From Candolleomyces eurysporus (taxonomy: Eukaryota > Basidiomycota > Agaricomycetes > Agaricales > Psathyrellaceae): a DNA stretch of 64,000 nucleotides. The stretch spans positions 41,405 to 105,404 of the forward strand of contig JANBPK010000815.1 in the NCBI GenBank assembly GCA_027579435.1, given 5' to 3'. Below the pieces are notes generated by a model that did no database searches, was not told where the DNA came from, and saw only the letters and a program-made list of their open reading frames with translations. The translations under genes were made by a program, and so were the position numbers. Below are positions 46,309-58,664 of the stretch, one piece after another (the first letter of the stretch is position 1; every line of letters begins with the position of its first letter).

Positions 46309-48639
46309 ATGTCGACTCGTAGCGCTTCTGATTCCCACAGTGTCGAGAGCAGCGGAAAGATTGAAAAGGATAATGGGGTCATCGAGAAATTGCCTCCCTC
46401 AGAGTACTATGCCGCCTCTGAAGGACTGACTCTCGAGAAAGAGGCAGCAGTGTCCAAGGAAGACATGGAGTTGGAGAGGAGAGCAAGTTTGAAGCTGGAT
46501 TTGACGCTGCTGCCGGTGATGACTATGTTCTATTTGTTGTCGTTCCTGGTGAGTTCCTTTTGCTTCACAGAGGTGGTATCGGCTAGCTGATATGAGCTTT
46601 GTTCAGGATCGGGCTAATATTGGTTGGTTTTGACCTCCGTGGTGCTTATCTATACCTGGATGTTTTGCTTACCGAATTTTGCAGGGAATGCGCGGGTAGC
46701 CGGTTTGCAACCCGCGCTTGGGTTAACAGATACAGAGTATCAGATTTGTGTAACAATTCTATATGTGTACGTTGGCTTACTTTGTATTTCTGGCATTCAC
46801 CGTCGCTAATCGGCAATCTGCTGGAACGTCCTACAGACCGTACATTCTCGCCGAGCTTCCATCCAATCTCCTCCTCCGAAGAATAGGACCCAACATCCTC
46901 ATGCCAACTATATTAACTGCGTGGGGGCTTGTCGTGACGTTCCAAGGTGCGTTTCATCCGAAATAACCTTGCATAGACTCCACTTAATCCAACCATCTGG
47001 TTATAGGCTTCGTATCATCGTACGCAGGCCTCTTGGTCGTTCGCTTTCTCTTGGGTTTGCTGGAAGGCCCCATGTTCCCTGGAATTGTGCTTTACTTGTC
47101 CGGATTCTATACCAGACGAGACCTTTCTCTCAGGCAAGTTTAAATATTCCTACTTAAAATCGAACTTTTATCTCACTCGATAATGATGCCGTACGTTTAG
47201 GATTGCGTACTTCTTCTCAGCTGCATCGCTTTCTGGTGCCTTCTCAGGGCTGCTTGCTGCAGCAATACAGAATATGGATGGGCTGGGAGGAAAGGAAGGC
47301 TGGGCATGGATTTTTATTCTCGTATGTATTTGGTTCAACTATTTATTCCATCTATCCCCGACGCGATACTTGGCGGTGATGGGTGGTTGAAAATGAATCT
47401 GAACTAACGGTCGTTTTATAGGAGGGCCTCTTTACCGTCCTAGTCGGAGTCGTTTCCTTCTTCCTGGTCCCAGCTACGCCACAGCACGCTTCGATACTCT
47501 CCCAAGCTGAGAAAGAGTATGTGCAATTTCTCGAATTCACACTTCTCACCGCTTAACTGGATTCTCGGTGCACTTTCAGTGCTCTCAAACGCCGCCTCGA
47601 GCGCGATAGACCACTTATCTCGACTAACGACGTCTTCAAGCCCAAAGAAGTCCTCAGGTCATTCCTCTCACCGCATGTCATCATTCTGTTTTTCGTGTTC
47701 TTCCTCGGGGGAACTCTCCTGTACGGTCTTGCCCTCTTCTTGCCTTCGATTGTCAGGCAGCTAGGGTTTGGCAGGACTGAGAGTCAGCTGTTGAGTGTAG
47801 GGCCATTTGCTGTCGGGTTTGTCGGTCAGTAAAGCTCCCTCCTCTCGATATTTATTTCAGGCAAAGTCGAAAAGAAAACTGATACGCGAGCCTCCTTTGG
47901 TCCTCTAGTTTCGGTCATCTCAGCGTGGTGGTCGGATCGGTATAACACCAGAGGTATACCATTGATTGCTATCTCGGCCTTATCAATTGCGGGATGGGCT
48001 TTGTTCCTCAGTAAGTGTTGTCCTCTTGATCACCGTCGTTTGCTGTCAAATCTGACCCTTGTACTGATGATATCCTCTAACTCCAGGCGCAGATAACAGG
48101 TTCGTCCTATATGGCGCACTCTACCTCATGGTTCCAGGAATCTATGGTGTATCGCCTGTGACCTGTGCATGGGTTGCGAATAACAGTGAGCCACACTTCC
48201 GAAGGGCGAGTAGTATCGCAATTGGATTTATGGCGACGAATGCTGTGGGTATCTCTCTCTCTCTCTCTCTCTCTCTCTCCAATCGATGATTTCTGAACGT
48301 TCGATTATCCGAATTCTGATAGGGTGGAATTCTCAGTACATGGCGCTTCCCGACAAAAGAGGGTCCTAAATTTACGAATACTGCTATAATGAACCTTGTC
48401 TTGTAAGAACCCTCCCCTTTTCCCCCTCCAACTATTTGCTTACCAACATCAACAGTGCGTGTGTAATGGTGGTCTTCACTATCCTCAACATGCTCTACCT
48501 TCACCGTCAAAATCAGCACAAAGTACGACATCGGCACGAGATTCTGAAACCGTATGCGACGGACGAGGAGCCAGAGGGAGGTGTGAGGGCATGGGTCGAG
48601 TTGGGGGACAAGCATCCTGATTTTAAGTATACACTTTAG
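46309..48639 (+). CDS. MFS transporter, anion:cation symporter (allantoate permease-like) family
   Basis: Twelve exons (46309-46548, 46607-46622, 46685-46766, 46837-46946, 47007-47133, 47201-47321, 47422-47516, 47580-47824, 47909-48010, 48087-48244, 48323-48402, 48456-48639) join in phase and give 519 residues. The family signature is clear: LLPVMTMFYLLSFLDRANIG in helix 1, then VAGLQPALGLTDTEYQ, PSNLLLRRIGPN, VVRFLLGLLEGPMFPGIVLY in helices 4-5, EGWAWIFILEGLFTVLVGV in helix 6, then the second half with GGILSTWRFPTKEGPKF. Such transporters move small organic anions such as nicotinate, allantoate or pantothenate; the substrate cannot be told. Unusual structure: exon 2 is only 16 bases, the intron after 47133 begins with GC instead of GT, and intron 10 carries a TC microsatellite. 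Confidence 0.93.
48252..48279. repeat. (TC)n microsatellite in an MFS gene intron
   Basis: Fourteen TC units lie between the donor at 48245 and the acceptor ending at 48322. As part of the polypyrimidine stretch, length changes here could affect splicing of the intron. Confidence 0.85.
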
Positions 48640-50199
48640 GCCGTTACTAATATGTAGCATTTACTTCGTTCAATGAATTAACGTCTCAGATTCAAGAAGA
48701 GCTCGGTGGCCGCTGGCAGTGCCAGACGTTTGATCAGAGGGGTCGGACCGTTAGGGCTTGCGAGGTCTAGAACCACGAGGCTAAGGCCGCAGCCTCCACG
48801 AGATGAACGTCGTGTGTATGATTTCATTGCACGTCCATGTAGGTGTCGAAAGTAGCGACTTGGCCTCGTGCTTGGCCCTTTTTGTTTGGATCACACATTC
48901 TATCCAAACAACGCACTTCCCGCCTTCCGAGTCCTCCTTCCGACCCGGCCCTCCCCCATCTCCTGGTCCCCCTCCCTCGGCATCGATAACCACCAACCTT
49001 GCGAGCTTGATTTTTCGGGAGGTAAGCCTCCATCTAGCCTTTTCGTGCCACGGCACCTGCCTCTAGCCATCCGAGCGTCCCGAGTCACTGGCCAGTATTC
49101 CCCCTTGAACGCTCTACACAAGCACACAGCGAGGCAGTCCATGACTCGAGAGTATGGCCCCACCCCTGTGGCATAGTGCCGAAGCATGAGATGTACCCCG
49201 GCCTCTGTGTTGACGCCAATTGCGGCGGATTGGTTCAGCTGGGGAGAGTGTACCCCTCTTGCTGTAAAGGGCTGAGGGATAGAGCTAGAAGGAAAAGATG
49301 ATGAGGATAGCCAGCAGTGTCATATAGGCGGGGACTCAGCGTATGGGGGAGAGCTGGAGTCTCTATTGCCGCGTCTCAATCCTGAGAGCGGGGGAAGAAT
49401 CGTTTCTCCTTGAATCCTGGTATCAAGGCAGTCGTTATCCAGGACGACTCTCTGCAACCCGCGGATACTCCAAACGCTGCGCTCCGTGACGTCAGATGGC
49501 CAAGCGGACGATCCGATGGCACTTCTGATAGCCCGAAGAGGGAGGAAGTCGAAACAAATGCGAGGTGCTGGTCAAGATCGAGCAGGCTCTTCACGGCCCG
49601 ATGCAACTCAACGTTGTCGCAGGCTCAGGCGAAGATATCTCTGCATCTCCGACATATATCCTCTTTCTGCCTCAGTGACCAATTCAACCAGCTTATTTTG
49701 AATAGTCTGGACGACGGGTTTCGTGACGCCAGACGGCTACCGACCCCGCATACTGCCGTGCCCAAGCTGAACTTTCTCAACTACGGGAAAAAAGCTTCCT
49801 CTTGGGTAACGCTGCTCAGAAGGAGCTCGACATGGGAGTTGAGCGCTGTATCCTCTTGAATCTGTCGTTCGAGCCGGGCTGGTTGTCTCTCTAATTTATC
49901 TTACTATCTGAATGACCTATCCTGGGGTGCGCGTACAGAGAATATTGTCGGCACTCACTCTATTGACCGAAAACCCCACTCTCTCCCTCTAATGGTAGAC
50001 TGGAGGACAGCACGAATGATTATTGTGAGGGTTCAGAACGCTCAATCTGCAGGTGCGTATCACCCCGCGAATTGAATGCGAAGATCTGACTAATGTGGAG
50101 GATGCCGTACAGCGAGGCCCGGTCCGTTCTCTTCTTCTTCCATCATTGTCGTCCCACCGCGTTCACCTATAGTCGATCTCACGTTGAAACACAAGAACA
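48640..50199. other. 1.5-kb stretch with no secure gene
   Basis: On the minus strand, 49630-49730 reads VVQTIQNKLVELVTEAERGY, and 49376-49606 reads HRAVKSLLDLDQHLAFVS. Both look helical and protein-like, but no joined model or family emerges. They may be remnants of one decayed gene. The last 150 bases are the promoter and 5' UTR of the NLR gene. Confidence 0.3.
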
Positions 50200-53100
50200 A
50201 TGTCTCTCTTTCGAAAAATGCGCAAGAAAGGTCGTGACAAGGATGTAAATCTATCCGACAGTGACTCCGCTATCTCCACCACCAGTGCTTTGACCTCAGA
50301 AGCGAATAAGCCAGGGNTTTTTTGACAAGATGTTCAAGCATGGGAAATCCAAGGGAGAGGAGGGGAATAAGGTGTGTACCCAGGCCATAATCGAATAACA
50401 TCTACTTGACCTGGACAACATAGGATCACAGCGGACCATCCAAATCCAAGACTGTTGGTGCCCCATCCGCCGTTTCTCCATCTATCGATGACGGGCGTCC
50501 TAGCCTGTCCGGTGCTCAAGGCGAACAGGGAGAGTCTGTCGTCCACCTACCGCCTTCCGATGTCACGAATGTCCAATCGACTTTACCCTCTGGCCAGTCT
50601 GGGAAGCCCGCTGCTGCTGAAGACCCAAAATCCTCGTCGAAGGCCTGGACCATTACCAAGGCATCACTCAAGGTCACTCTGGGCATCCTTGTTGGTTTGG
50701 CTGAAGATCTCCCGATTCCTGGAAAGGGTGCGATTGGCTTAGCGCTACGACTGATCGAGACTGTGGAGGTAAGTATCGATGTTCGCCCTTTCCTTCCAAC
50801 CGCTCACCGGGCCTTACAGAAAGTTTCCGCGAACAAAGACGATCTCAAAACTCTGACTAGTCGGTGCGATTTGTTGAAGGATAGCATCGTTCAATCGATC
50901 AAGGGGAAGGACGCATCTCGCTTGCCGCCGGAATTGATGACGAGCATTGGCAAATTGATTGAGTACGTTTGCTGCCTTCATTTTGCTTCTGCTACAAGGC
51001 TCACGGAACGTCAGGGGCCTCCACTCTGCTTTCCAGAAAGTCTTCAAAGAGAAAGCCGGGACTGTTGCGGCGTATTTGTTGACAGAAGATGAATCGGATC
51101 TCATTAAAGAAACCAACAACACCATCACATTCCTCCTCGAGCGATTCTGGGTAAGGGTGATTCACCTTGCTCTCGATGCTCGACGCTGATTTCCTGCGGT
51201 AGCTCGAAAACCATATCGCAGGGCGCATTGTTTTGACCGACATCCTGACTAACGTTCAAGACCACTCGGCAATTCTGAAGGAGAAATTTATCGCGCTCGA
51301 AAGGGAGGCACAGGTTAGTTACATAATCGCTTTCTCTTTCCCCTTAATGATTAAAGCCTGTCTCAGGATGCCAGGCTTGACCGTCTCCCTCGTGCCGCAG
51401 CTGCTTACGACTCCCAAGAAGTCTTCGACAAAGTGTCCTCCTGCTTCGAAGGCACCCGTGAAGCGTTGCTCGGTGGAATCGGAGAGTGGGCAAGCAGCCC
51501 GCACGGCACTGTTCCTCCGATTTACGTGCTCGATGGCATTGCCGGTATCGGGAAATCGACAATTCTGAAGACGATTGCAACCCGTGCNGGGGGGAATCAA
51601 CTTCCTCGGCGCGAGTTTCTTTTTCTCCCGGGACCACGAACGTCGCAAGACGACACAGTACTTCGTGTCGACCATCTCCTTCCAGCTGGGGTGCTACAGT
51701 AAAGAATTCGGTGTTCGTATCGCTGATGCTTTGCAGAAGCATCCGGATGCTACCGAGAAGGACGTCCGCACCCAGTTCAACTGGTTGATCCTCGAGCCTT
51801 TGCGAGATCTGATGGAGGGCAGGGCGACCCCTTTGCTCATCACTATTGATGCACTCGATGAATGCGACGAGCGACAGGCTCATGCTCTCTTAACCGTCCT
51901 CCTGGACGAGGTTGTCAAGCTTCGCAATCTCAAGGTCTTTGTAACCACCCGTCCCGAGAGTGGGATTCGACACCTTCTCGAGGAGCCTAGCCAGCAAGGC
52001 GACGTTGCGCGCTTCCACGTGCAGGATATCGAGCAGTCGGTTGTCGAAGCTGACATCCAGGTTTATCTCGACTTCCGCTTGGCGCCGGCGCAGGTCCAGC
52101 GTGCTTTGCCCGCGTTGCCGCCACCTCCCTGGCAACCGACCAAAGACCAAAAGGCCAAACTTGTTCGCATGGCCGGGAAACTCTTCATCATCGCGTATAC
52201 CGCGACCGAGTTCATTCTCGACAGGAGGCAGCTGGCCCCTGATGATCAATTAGAGACCTTGCTTGAAGGCGTCTTGGATGATGGCCTTGTCGGGTCCGAT
52301 TACATCAACTACATGGACCGGCTCTACATGCATATCTTGCGATCTGCTGCACCATCTGCTGGTGCAGCTAAATGGCTGGCTTGTTACCAGGATGTTGTTG
52401 GGACTATTATAGTCCTTCAGAATCCTCTCCCCCAGACTGCACTTGCAGCTTTGCTTGGTGTCAAAGTGCCTTATACTATAAGGGCTTTGGAGAATTTGCA
52501 CTCTATCTTAGCTCCCACTGGTGATGCCTACAATCTTACCTTTCACATCCATCATAAGTCATTCTCTGACTTTGTGACAACTGATGAGAGGTGTGCCAAG
52601 GAGACTGGGTTCATGATTGAAACCAGGGCTCATCATACCCACCTTGCTCTATGCTGCTTTGAAGTGATGGAAGCTTCTTTGAAGCCAAACATCTGTGATC
52701 TTAGTCCTATTGATTGGTACAAGGATTTGAAAGATACCCAGTCTTCAGTAAAGGATGCTATTTCTTTACATGTGGCATATGCTTGCACCTACTGGGCAAC
52801 ACACCTGGAATCTGGAGACCTTGAGGGCTTACTGCCCAAGCTTCAGCAATTTGTGTCCAAAAATCTTCTGCCGTGGCTTGAAGTTCTTTCATTCATTGGC
52901 AGGCTGGATGCTGGATTCTCAAGCTTTGACAAGACAATCAATCTTCTTGTAAGTTTCCTGTGTTATTTATTGCATTCACCATGCTAACTTCAACTTTAGA
53001 CATCCCATAGTGATGCTGCCATGGTCAAAACACTCAGTATCCTGAAAAATGTTCAAAGATTTCTCCTGATCAACTTTGACATTATCACACTGTCACCTTT

Positions 53101-55335
53101 GCACCTCTACCAGTCTGGCCTTCCATTTGCTCCCACTGAAAGTGGCCTAAAGATTTCAAAAGAGATGTCTATGTGTACACTCAAGACTATAGCAGGCTCT
53201 GATGCCAATTGGGACTCTACATTGTCAGTGCTAAAACATGCTGAATCTGTATATTGTTCTGTGTTTTCTGCACAAAGCCTTTCTATACTAGCTTCTGGTA
53301 CCAGACGTGGCAACATCTATCTTTGGGACACTCAAACTGGAACCAACAGGGCCATTTTGCAAGGTCATGACCATGCTATCAGACACCTGTTGTTTTCTCT
53401 AACAAAAGAATCATTGCTAGCATCTGCTTCAGAAGATGACACTGCCCGCTTATGGGATGTAACAACTGGCAGTTGTCTTTTTGTACTGAATGGGCACACT
53501 AACATGGTGCAATATCTGGCCTTTTCACCTGATGGGTCAACATTGGCAACTGCATCTGCTGATGAAAGTGTCCAACTTTGGGATCTTCAGGATCCAAATG
53601 AGTCCATTGCTTGCTTGGAGCATACAGACAGTATTGTCAAGATTGAATTTTCCTCTGATGGAAAATATCTGGCTTCTGCTTTGTTTGAAGGCCAAGTAGT
53701 CCTTTGGGATGTAGAAGCCCGCTCTGATACAATCCTTCAGAAAAAGAGGACAGAAGTGCTGACACATGTTGCATTTGCACCTCAGAGCTCTATTTTAGCC
53801 TACACTCTGGCTGACTATACAATCAAGCTCTATGATGCCNAAAAGCAAAAAGCTGGTTCACACACTTGCAGATAGCCATTCAGACAAGATTATCTGGATT
53901 GCCTTTTGTCCAGATGGCTCAAAATTTGCTACAGCATCTGCTGACTTTACAGCTAGATTGTGGAAGATTGATGGCACTAGCTCAAGTCTTATCAGTGTTC
54001 TCAAGGGGCATACTGGCAAAGTCTTCTTCATTAGGTTTTCTCCTAATAGCTCAATGATAGCAACATCTTCTATAGACTCAACAGTCAAGCTCTGGGATAG
54101 TAGCTCTGGTGCTCTGTTAGCCAATTTTGTTGGACATTCTTCAATCATTCATCATGTTGCCTTTTCTCCAAACGGTTCCAGATTGACATCTTCATCTGAT
54201 GACAGTACTGTGCGGATTTGGGATCTCTTGGCTATAACACAGACAACCAATCAGCAAAAGCATTCAGGATTCATTGAATTTGCTGTCTTTTCAGCCACCT
54301 GTTCAAAATTGGCCACGACTTCAACAGACAAAACTATCAAAATCTGGGATGCCAAGTCTGGGAGCCTTATTCACACTCTTGAATGTCCTGGTGTCTTTGC
54401 ACCAACCTTTGTTGTATTTTCAAACAATGAGACTATGCTTGCCAATGGGCTGTATGAAGGCTCCATTCAAATTTATGATCTTGAGAATCTCAACAAGGAT
54501 CCTAGGTCTCTAACCCTTCATACAAAGTCTATCCGGCGGTTAATATTCTCACCTGATGATCACATCCTTGCTTCTACATCAGATGACATGGATCTGCATA
54601 TTTGGAATTTGAATGGCAAAGACTCTCCCATTGAGCACATGTTTACCTTTCGTCATGATAATTGGATGCCCATCCGGGATATTGCTTTTACTCCAGACAG
54701 TATCAAACTATTTTCTTCATCTGATGATCACANCAATCCGCTTTTGGGATCTTCAAACTGGCAATTGCATTGCTATTTTGAGGGGACATACAGGTGCCAT
54801 CCAGCACATTTCACTATCAGGAAGCCAACTAGCATCTGGAGCTACTGATCAGACTGTCAGACTGTGGAAGCTAAATCACTTGGCTGGTTCTGTTTCAGAA
54901 GAACTTCAATCATCAGAGATTGTCCACACACAGTCTCCCAGTGCAGAGCATATCACCCTCTCTGCAGATGGGTCTAGCATTATCTCCATCAACCAGAATG
55001 CTAAGTTTTCTGTGTCCTCCCTCCAAAGTTCTGGATCCTGGAAGACTACTTCTACTGTCATTGAAGGGATTGACCTAGCAGGCAAGAGCATCACTGCTAT
55101 CAACACAAACACCTATCTGCTTTTCAGTTCTAGAAAACAGCCTGCTTTGACTGGACTGACATTGGTTGTATTGGCTAAAGATGGTGGAGTTGAGAAGGCT
55201 GTGCCTCTCTGCTGGTTCCCTCCAAATATCAATCCCAAGAAAGTGGCAGCCTCAGGGTCAACCGTTGCAGTTGGATGTGCATCTGGACAAGTTTTGCTTC
55301 TTGACATCTCTAAGGCACTTACTTTGTTTGTGTAG
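50200..55335 (+). CDS. NLR-like STAND protein: helical N-terminal domain, NACHT, WD40 repeats
   Basis: Fungal NLRs mediate non-self recognition and regulated cell death. Seven exons (50200-50371, 50424-50768, 50820-50962, 51015-51150, 51203-51313, 51367-52948, 53000-55335) give 1606 residues once the Ns at 50317, 51588, 53840 and 54733 are removed. Residues about 100-330 are a helical bundle (TLGILVGLAEDLPIPGKGA, then DLKTLTSRCDLLKDSI) that resembles HeLo/MLKL-like death domains; this is inference. NACHT follows: Walker A VLDGIAGIGKSTILKT, Walker B PLLITIDALDECDE, and sensor KVFVTTRPESG. After a helical linker come at least 13 diverged WD40 repeats, for example MVQYLAFSPDGSTLATASAD and STVRIWDL, enough for two seven-bladed propellers with one degenerate blade. 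The repeats differ from each other, unlike the near-identical repeats of HET-E. CpG is normal up to 52,341 and almost absent after it. Confidence 0.9.
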
Positions 55336-58150
55336 TGTAACAAGTTTGTCTGTAGTGATTGTAGTTAGGTGCCATGAATGAATCAACTTGTGTGTTATGG
55401 GCTGTTGTGTTGCGTGGCATATTCCAAGGACTCAAGGGGGTCCATGGCCCTTGGGAAGTGCTCTTGTATTTTTCTGCTCTGAAATCATAAATATAATAAA
55501 ATTCATTATGCTCAAACTGAACCTTCAGTGTTTGAAATGTAATGAAAAGACCTGCACATATCAGGGTTTGAACACAAGGCTACAGACTTGGTTGCATGAT
55601 ATACAAGTCACTGGGTCTTATAAGCGCATATTCTTGGCACTGGATGCCTGCACCATACAAGTACCTGAAGATAGAGTCCTTGGAATTGGTTCAACAACAG
55701 AAATTGATCAATTTAAGGACTACAGGAGAAGTGCCAAGCAATGGATGGCGCAAGTCCAACAGAACTTCACTGGTAGAATGCTACACCAAGCAGTCAGTAG
55801 TTCACCCAAGCAACCAGCCATTTCTAGTGCAGAGCACTGCCTATTGTTATCAAAGGCACAGTAATAAGAACAGCAACATGGAGCTTGATAATTTGACCAG
55901 GGAAAACAGGACATGGAACATCTTTGGGGCTGTAGAGCAGGGGACTTCAAGTTAATGCCAACATTTAGTAGTATCTGGGGTTGACAAGCACAAACTTGCT
56001 CAAGAGCTTGCTGAAGTCCCCACCTATGCAGGTTACAAGGCCAGGTATTTGGGAGACTCTCAGAGGGGTAGTTGCCTTTGCTCCAAATAGTGCACTGAAC
56101 AGAGACAAGAAAAGGCCTGAGGGGCACCAATGATGTGGAGGGGTGGTCATGATTGGGGGAGAGATCCAGGTCTGGATGCAAATTTAGCCAGCATTGATTA
56201 ATGTCCCTGAGATATGTACTTGCCACAGACAAAATTTGTGGTAAAGAGCTCTGTATAGGGAGTGCAGAAGCTGCATTCAGGGCCAAGGGATCAATTTCAG
56301 TGGCAAAATTGATTTGAATAATAAACAGTAGGAAGCCTATGAGAAGACCAAGCAAACTGTAGCCACATTTGAATTGATGACATTTGAATGTGACAAGGTG
56401 CAGATCATCATTGCACTGTGGTTTTTGATGTGTTTGTTCAAAGAGCACATTTTAAGCAAACCAAATGCAAGGGTTGACTTTGTCTACAATCTGCAATACA
56501 AATGTTCAAGCTAGGCAAATTCAAATTTACATTGTATGTGTCTGGCCTCCTTCTGCCACCACTAAAACTTTGCTTGATATGTGTCCAATGTAGGCACATT
56601 AAACACAAACTGTAAAAATGCATTCTTTGCACCTGGTTTGCTTAAAATGTGCTCACTGAACCAACACATAAAAAACTGCAGTGTTATTGTTATGTTGGAT
56701 AACAGGGTGAAAGTACAACAAAGGATGAAAAAATCATAGATGGTGATATTACTGCATTTGTTTTAGTAATAATAAATTCAATTATAATATGGTCTGAGCC
56801 TTGATAAAAGTCCTAAGTCTTTTGGCCAGTTCATATGGCTTCAGGAGAATAAAAGTCAGTTTCTCTACTACTCTTGGGACATAAGACTTGTAGTTAGTCG
56901 AAAATTGTTGGCTTGAGGCCACCCCAGTTGCAATATATCCAAACACAATTAGATAAGCTGTATTAGCTGAGATTACACAATGAGACAGGCAGTGTTGTGA
57001 ATGAACTCTATTTTCTCTATTTTCTCTTTCTTTGATTATCAAAGCCTCTTTTTTTTGCTTAAATAGAGAGGAATGAGGTTCTATTGATTTGGACTGAAGT
57101 GGCCTAGGTGCCACAATACATATAAAATTAAGTAACTGTTAACTACAAACTATTCTACATTGATTTTTTTTNAAATTTATTGCACTTGCATCTCTTCTAA
57201 AAAGATCAGAAAGGTGCTGGACTTGTCCAAGCACATCTAGAAATGATTGGGCTCAATCCCAGACTTAACAAGTCACTTATTGATTGGGATAGTGACTCCA
57301 CAACCTCTCCAGATACTTGTGAGACTTTCTTTTACTTTCTTTAAGCTTCTAAGGACTTCTCTAATAATCTAGTTACTTTGTAAATAGAAAGATATATAAC
57401 TTTACTGTTGACTAGTTGAATATTATTTTTTAGCACTTTCAAATTGCCTGATTTGTTCTTGCATTGTTGCATGCTGCTAGAAATTATGTGAAGACACTAA
57501 AAATTCTGTTATCAAATAATTTGAGATAAAACAAGTCCCCTTTATGGCTACTGTCTCAAGTCTTTGAAGATCACTCAGAATCTGGTTATTATCCACTTAG
57601 ACTGTGTGTATTCATTCAGGGTACACCAATTGTGAAACTAGTATTCATCATATCAGTCCTCTAACCAACGTTGATCCAAGTCATTACCAATATATTTGGT
57701 ATCATACACATTTTGAGTGATTTAGCAAGGCTTCAAACACCCCAACCACAAGCTAGTGCCATGGATACTGCACTTGTCAATTATGATAAATTAGTCAGGT
57801 TCAATGCTTTCATCACTCCAGAATTTTATCATATGTTTCACAAACTCCTATTCCTTAGTCTACAGACTTTTAATATATATAGTCCCTACTGTATCTACTT
57901 ACAACAATGCTTCAGTCAATCATGCACCTTAAATAGTCCTCTCCCGTTGCTCTTGTTGTCATTGCCAATACGGCCATTGGTCTCAGTTTTCTATTCTTGT
58001 CAACACAGTGATTGAACAATGGACAGGCTAAAACTTCCCCCATTATGCCTTTGCACCCTTGCCGTTGTCTTCCTTGCCTAAGTTATGTGTGATGAACAAC
58101 TCCTTGCAAGTTTCTGGGTCCAGGTTCTACAAATGGCCCCCATCAAACAA
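52342..58150. other. CpG-depleted tract covering the 3' half of the NLR gene and 2.8 kb beyond
   Basis: The 141 bases before 52,342 hold nine CG dinucleotides. The next 530 bases hold none, and the next 5 kb hold only scattered ones. TG and CA are abundant. CG returns to normal density at about 58,150-58,260. The left edge is sharp and lies within exon 6 of the NLR gene. Such loss is expected from cytosine methylation and deamination at CpG or from an origin in a different sequence background. No long terminal repeats or terminal inverted repeats were found at the edges. Confidence 0.8.
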
Positions 58151-58650
58151 GAATCGAGATTCTACAGAGTGCAGTTGTATTGGTCTTGTGGTCTCAAGTT
58201 TGACAGGATCCGATGTGATATCGAATAGCAACCTACGAAGACCCTTCAAGAACTAAATTTATACACCCGACAGGCCCATTCTAGTCCGCTCGAGGACAGA
58301 AGTTTGTCGGGAACGGGAAGCAAATACCTCCACTGACACTTCCAGCCATTACTAGAACCCTCTCCTCCACTCTCCTACTCCTTTCTAAGCCCACGCAACC
58401 AACACGCAACATTCATCTTCCTCCCGCAACGCATCTACGTAGACCCTATGACGCTTGCCGAGTCCGCTTAGTCAGGACGTGTGTCCTGCGGCCCCAGCAA
58501 AGGAAATTCTGCCTCACCCGGGCTCGTCATCGACATGCACGAGTCCAGGATGCCTAGCTATTTAAGTAGCTTGCTTCTGGTGCTCTGTCAGACAATTCAA
58601 CATCACCCTGCCTATTTCTTGTATCCTGATTCTCATCCCTTAGAGGATTG
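55336..58650. other. Gene-poor AT-rich region after the NLR gene
   Basis: No gene is secure. A plus-strand frame at 55388-55864 contains FLALDACTIQVPEDRVLGIG and KDYRRSAKQWMAQVQQNFTG, which look coding but match nothing I know. A minus-strand frame of 242 codons (55720-56448) is rich in Cys, Ser and Pro and is probably an antisense by-product. From 56640 to 58050 the sequence is AT-rich with only short frames. The last 400 bases lead to the pirin promoter. Confidence 0.3.
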
Positions 58651-58654
58651 GGGG

Positions 58655-58664
58655 TATATAAAGG
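58655..58664 (+). promoter_or_regulatory. TATA box of the pirin gene
   Basis: TATATAAAGG lies about 250 bases before the pirin ATG and about 45 bases before a stop-free in-frame leader that lacks an ATG. Confidence 0.5.

Noticed and set aside
55720..56448. Minus-strand open frame of 242 codons in the CpG-poor tract
   Set aside because: Cys/Ser/Pro-rich composition with no domain; long open frames are favoured there because CpG-poor sequence lacks some stop contexts. Kept only as a note in the region entry.
52342..58150. Retrotransposon or DNA transposon as the source of the CpG-poor tract
   Set aside because: No reverse transcriptase, integrase, transposase, terminal repeats or target-site duplication could be seen; the composition shift alone is not enough.
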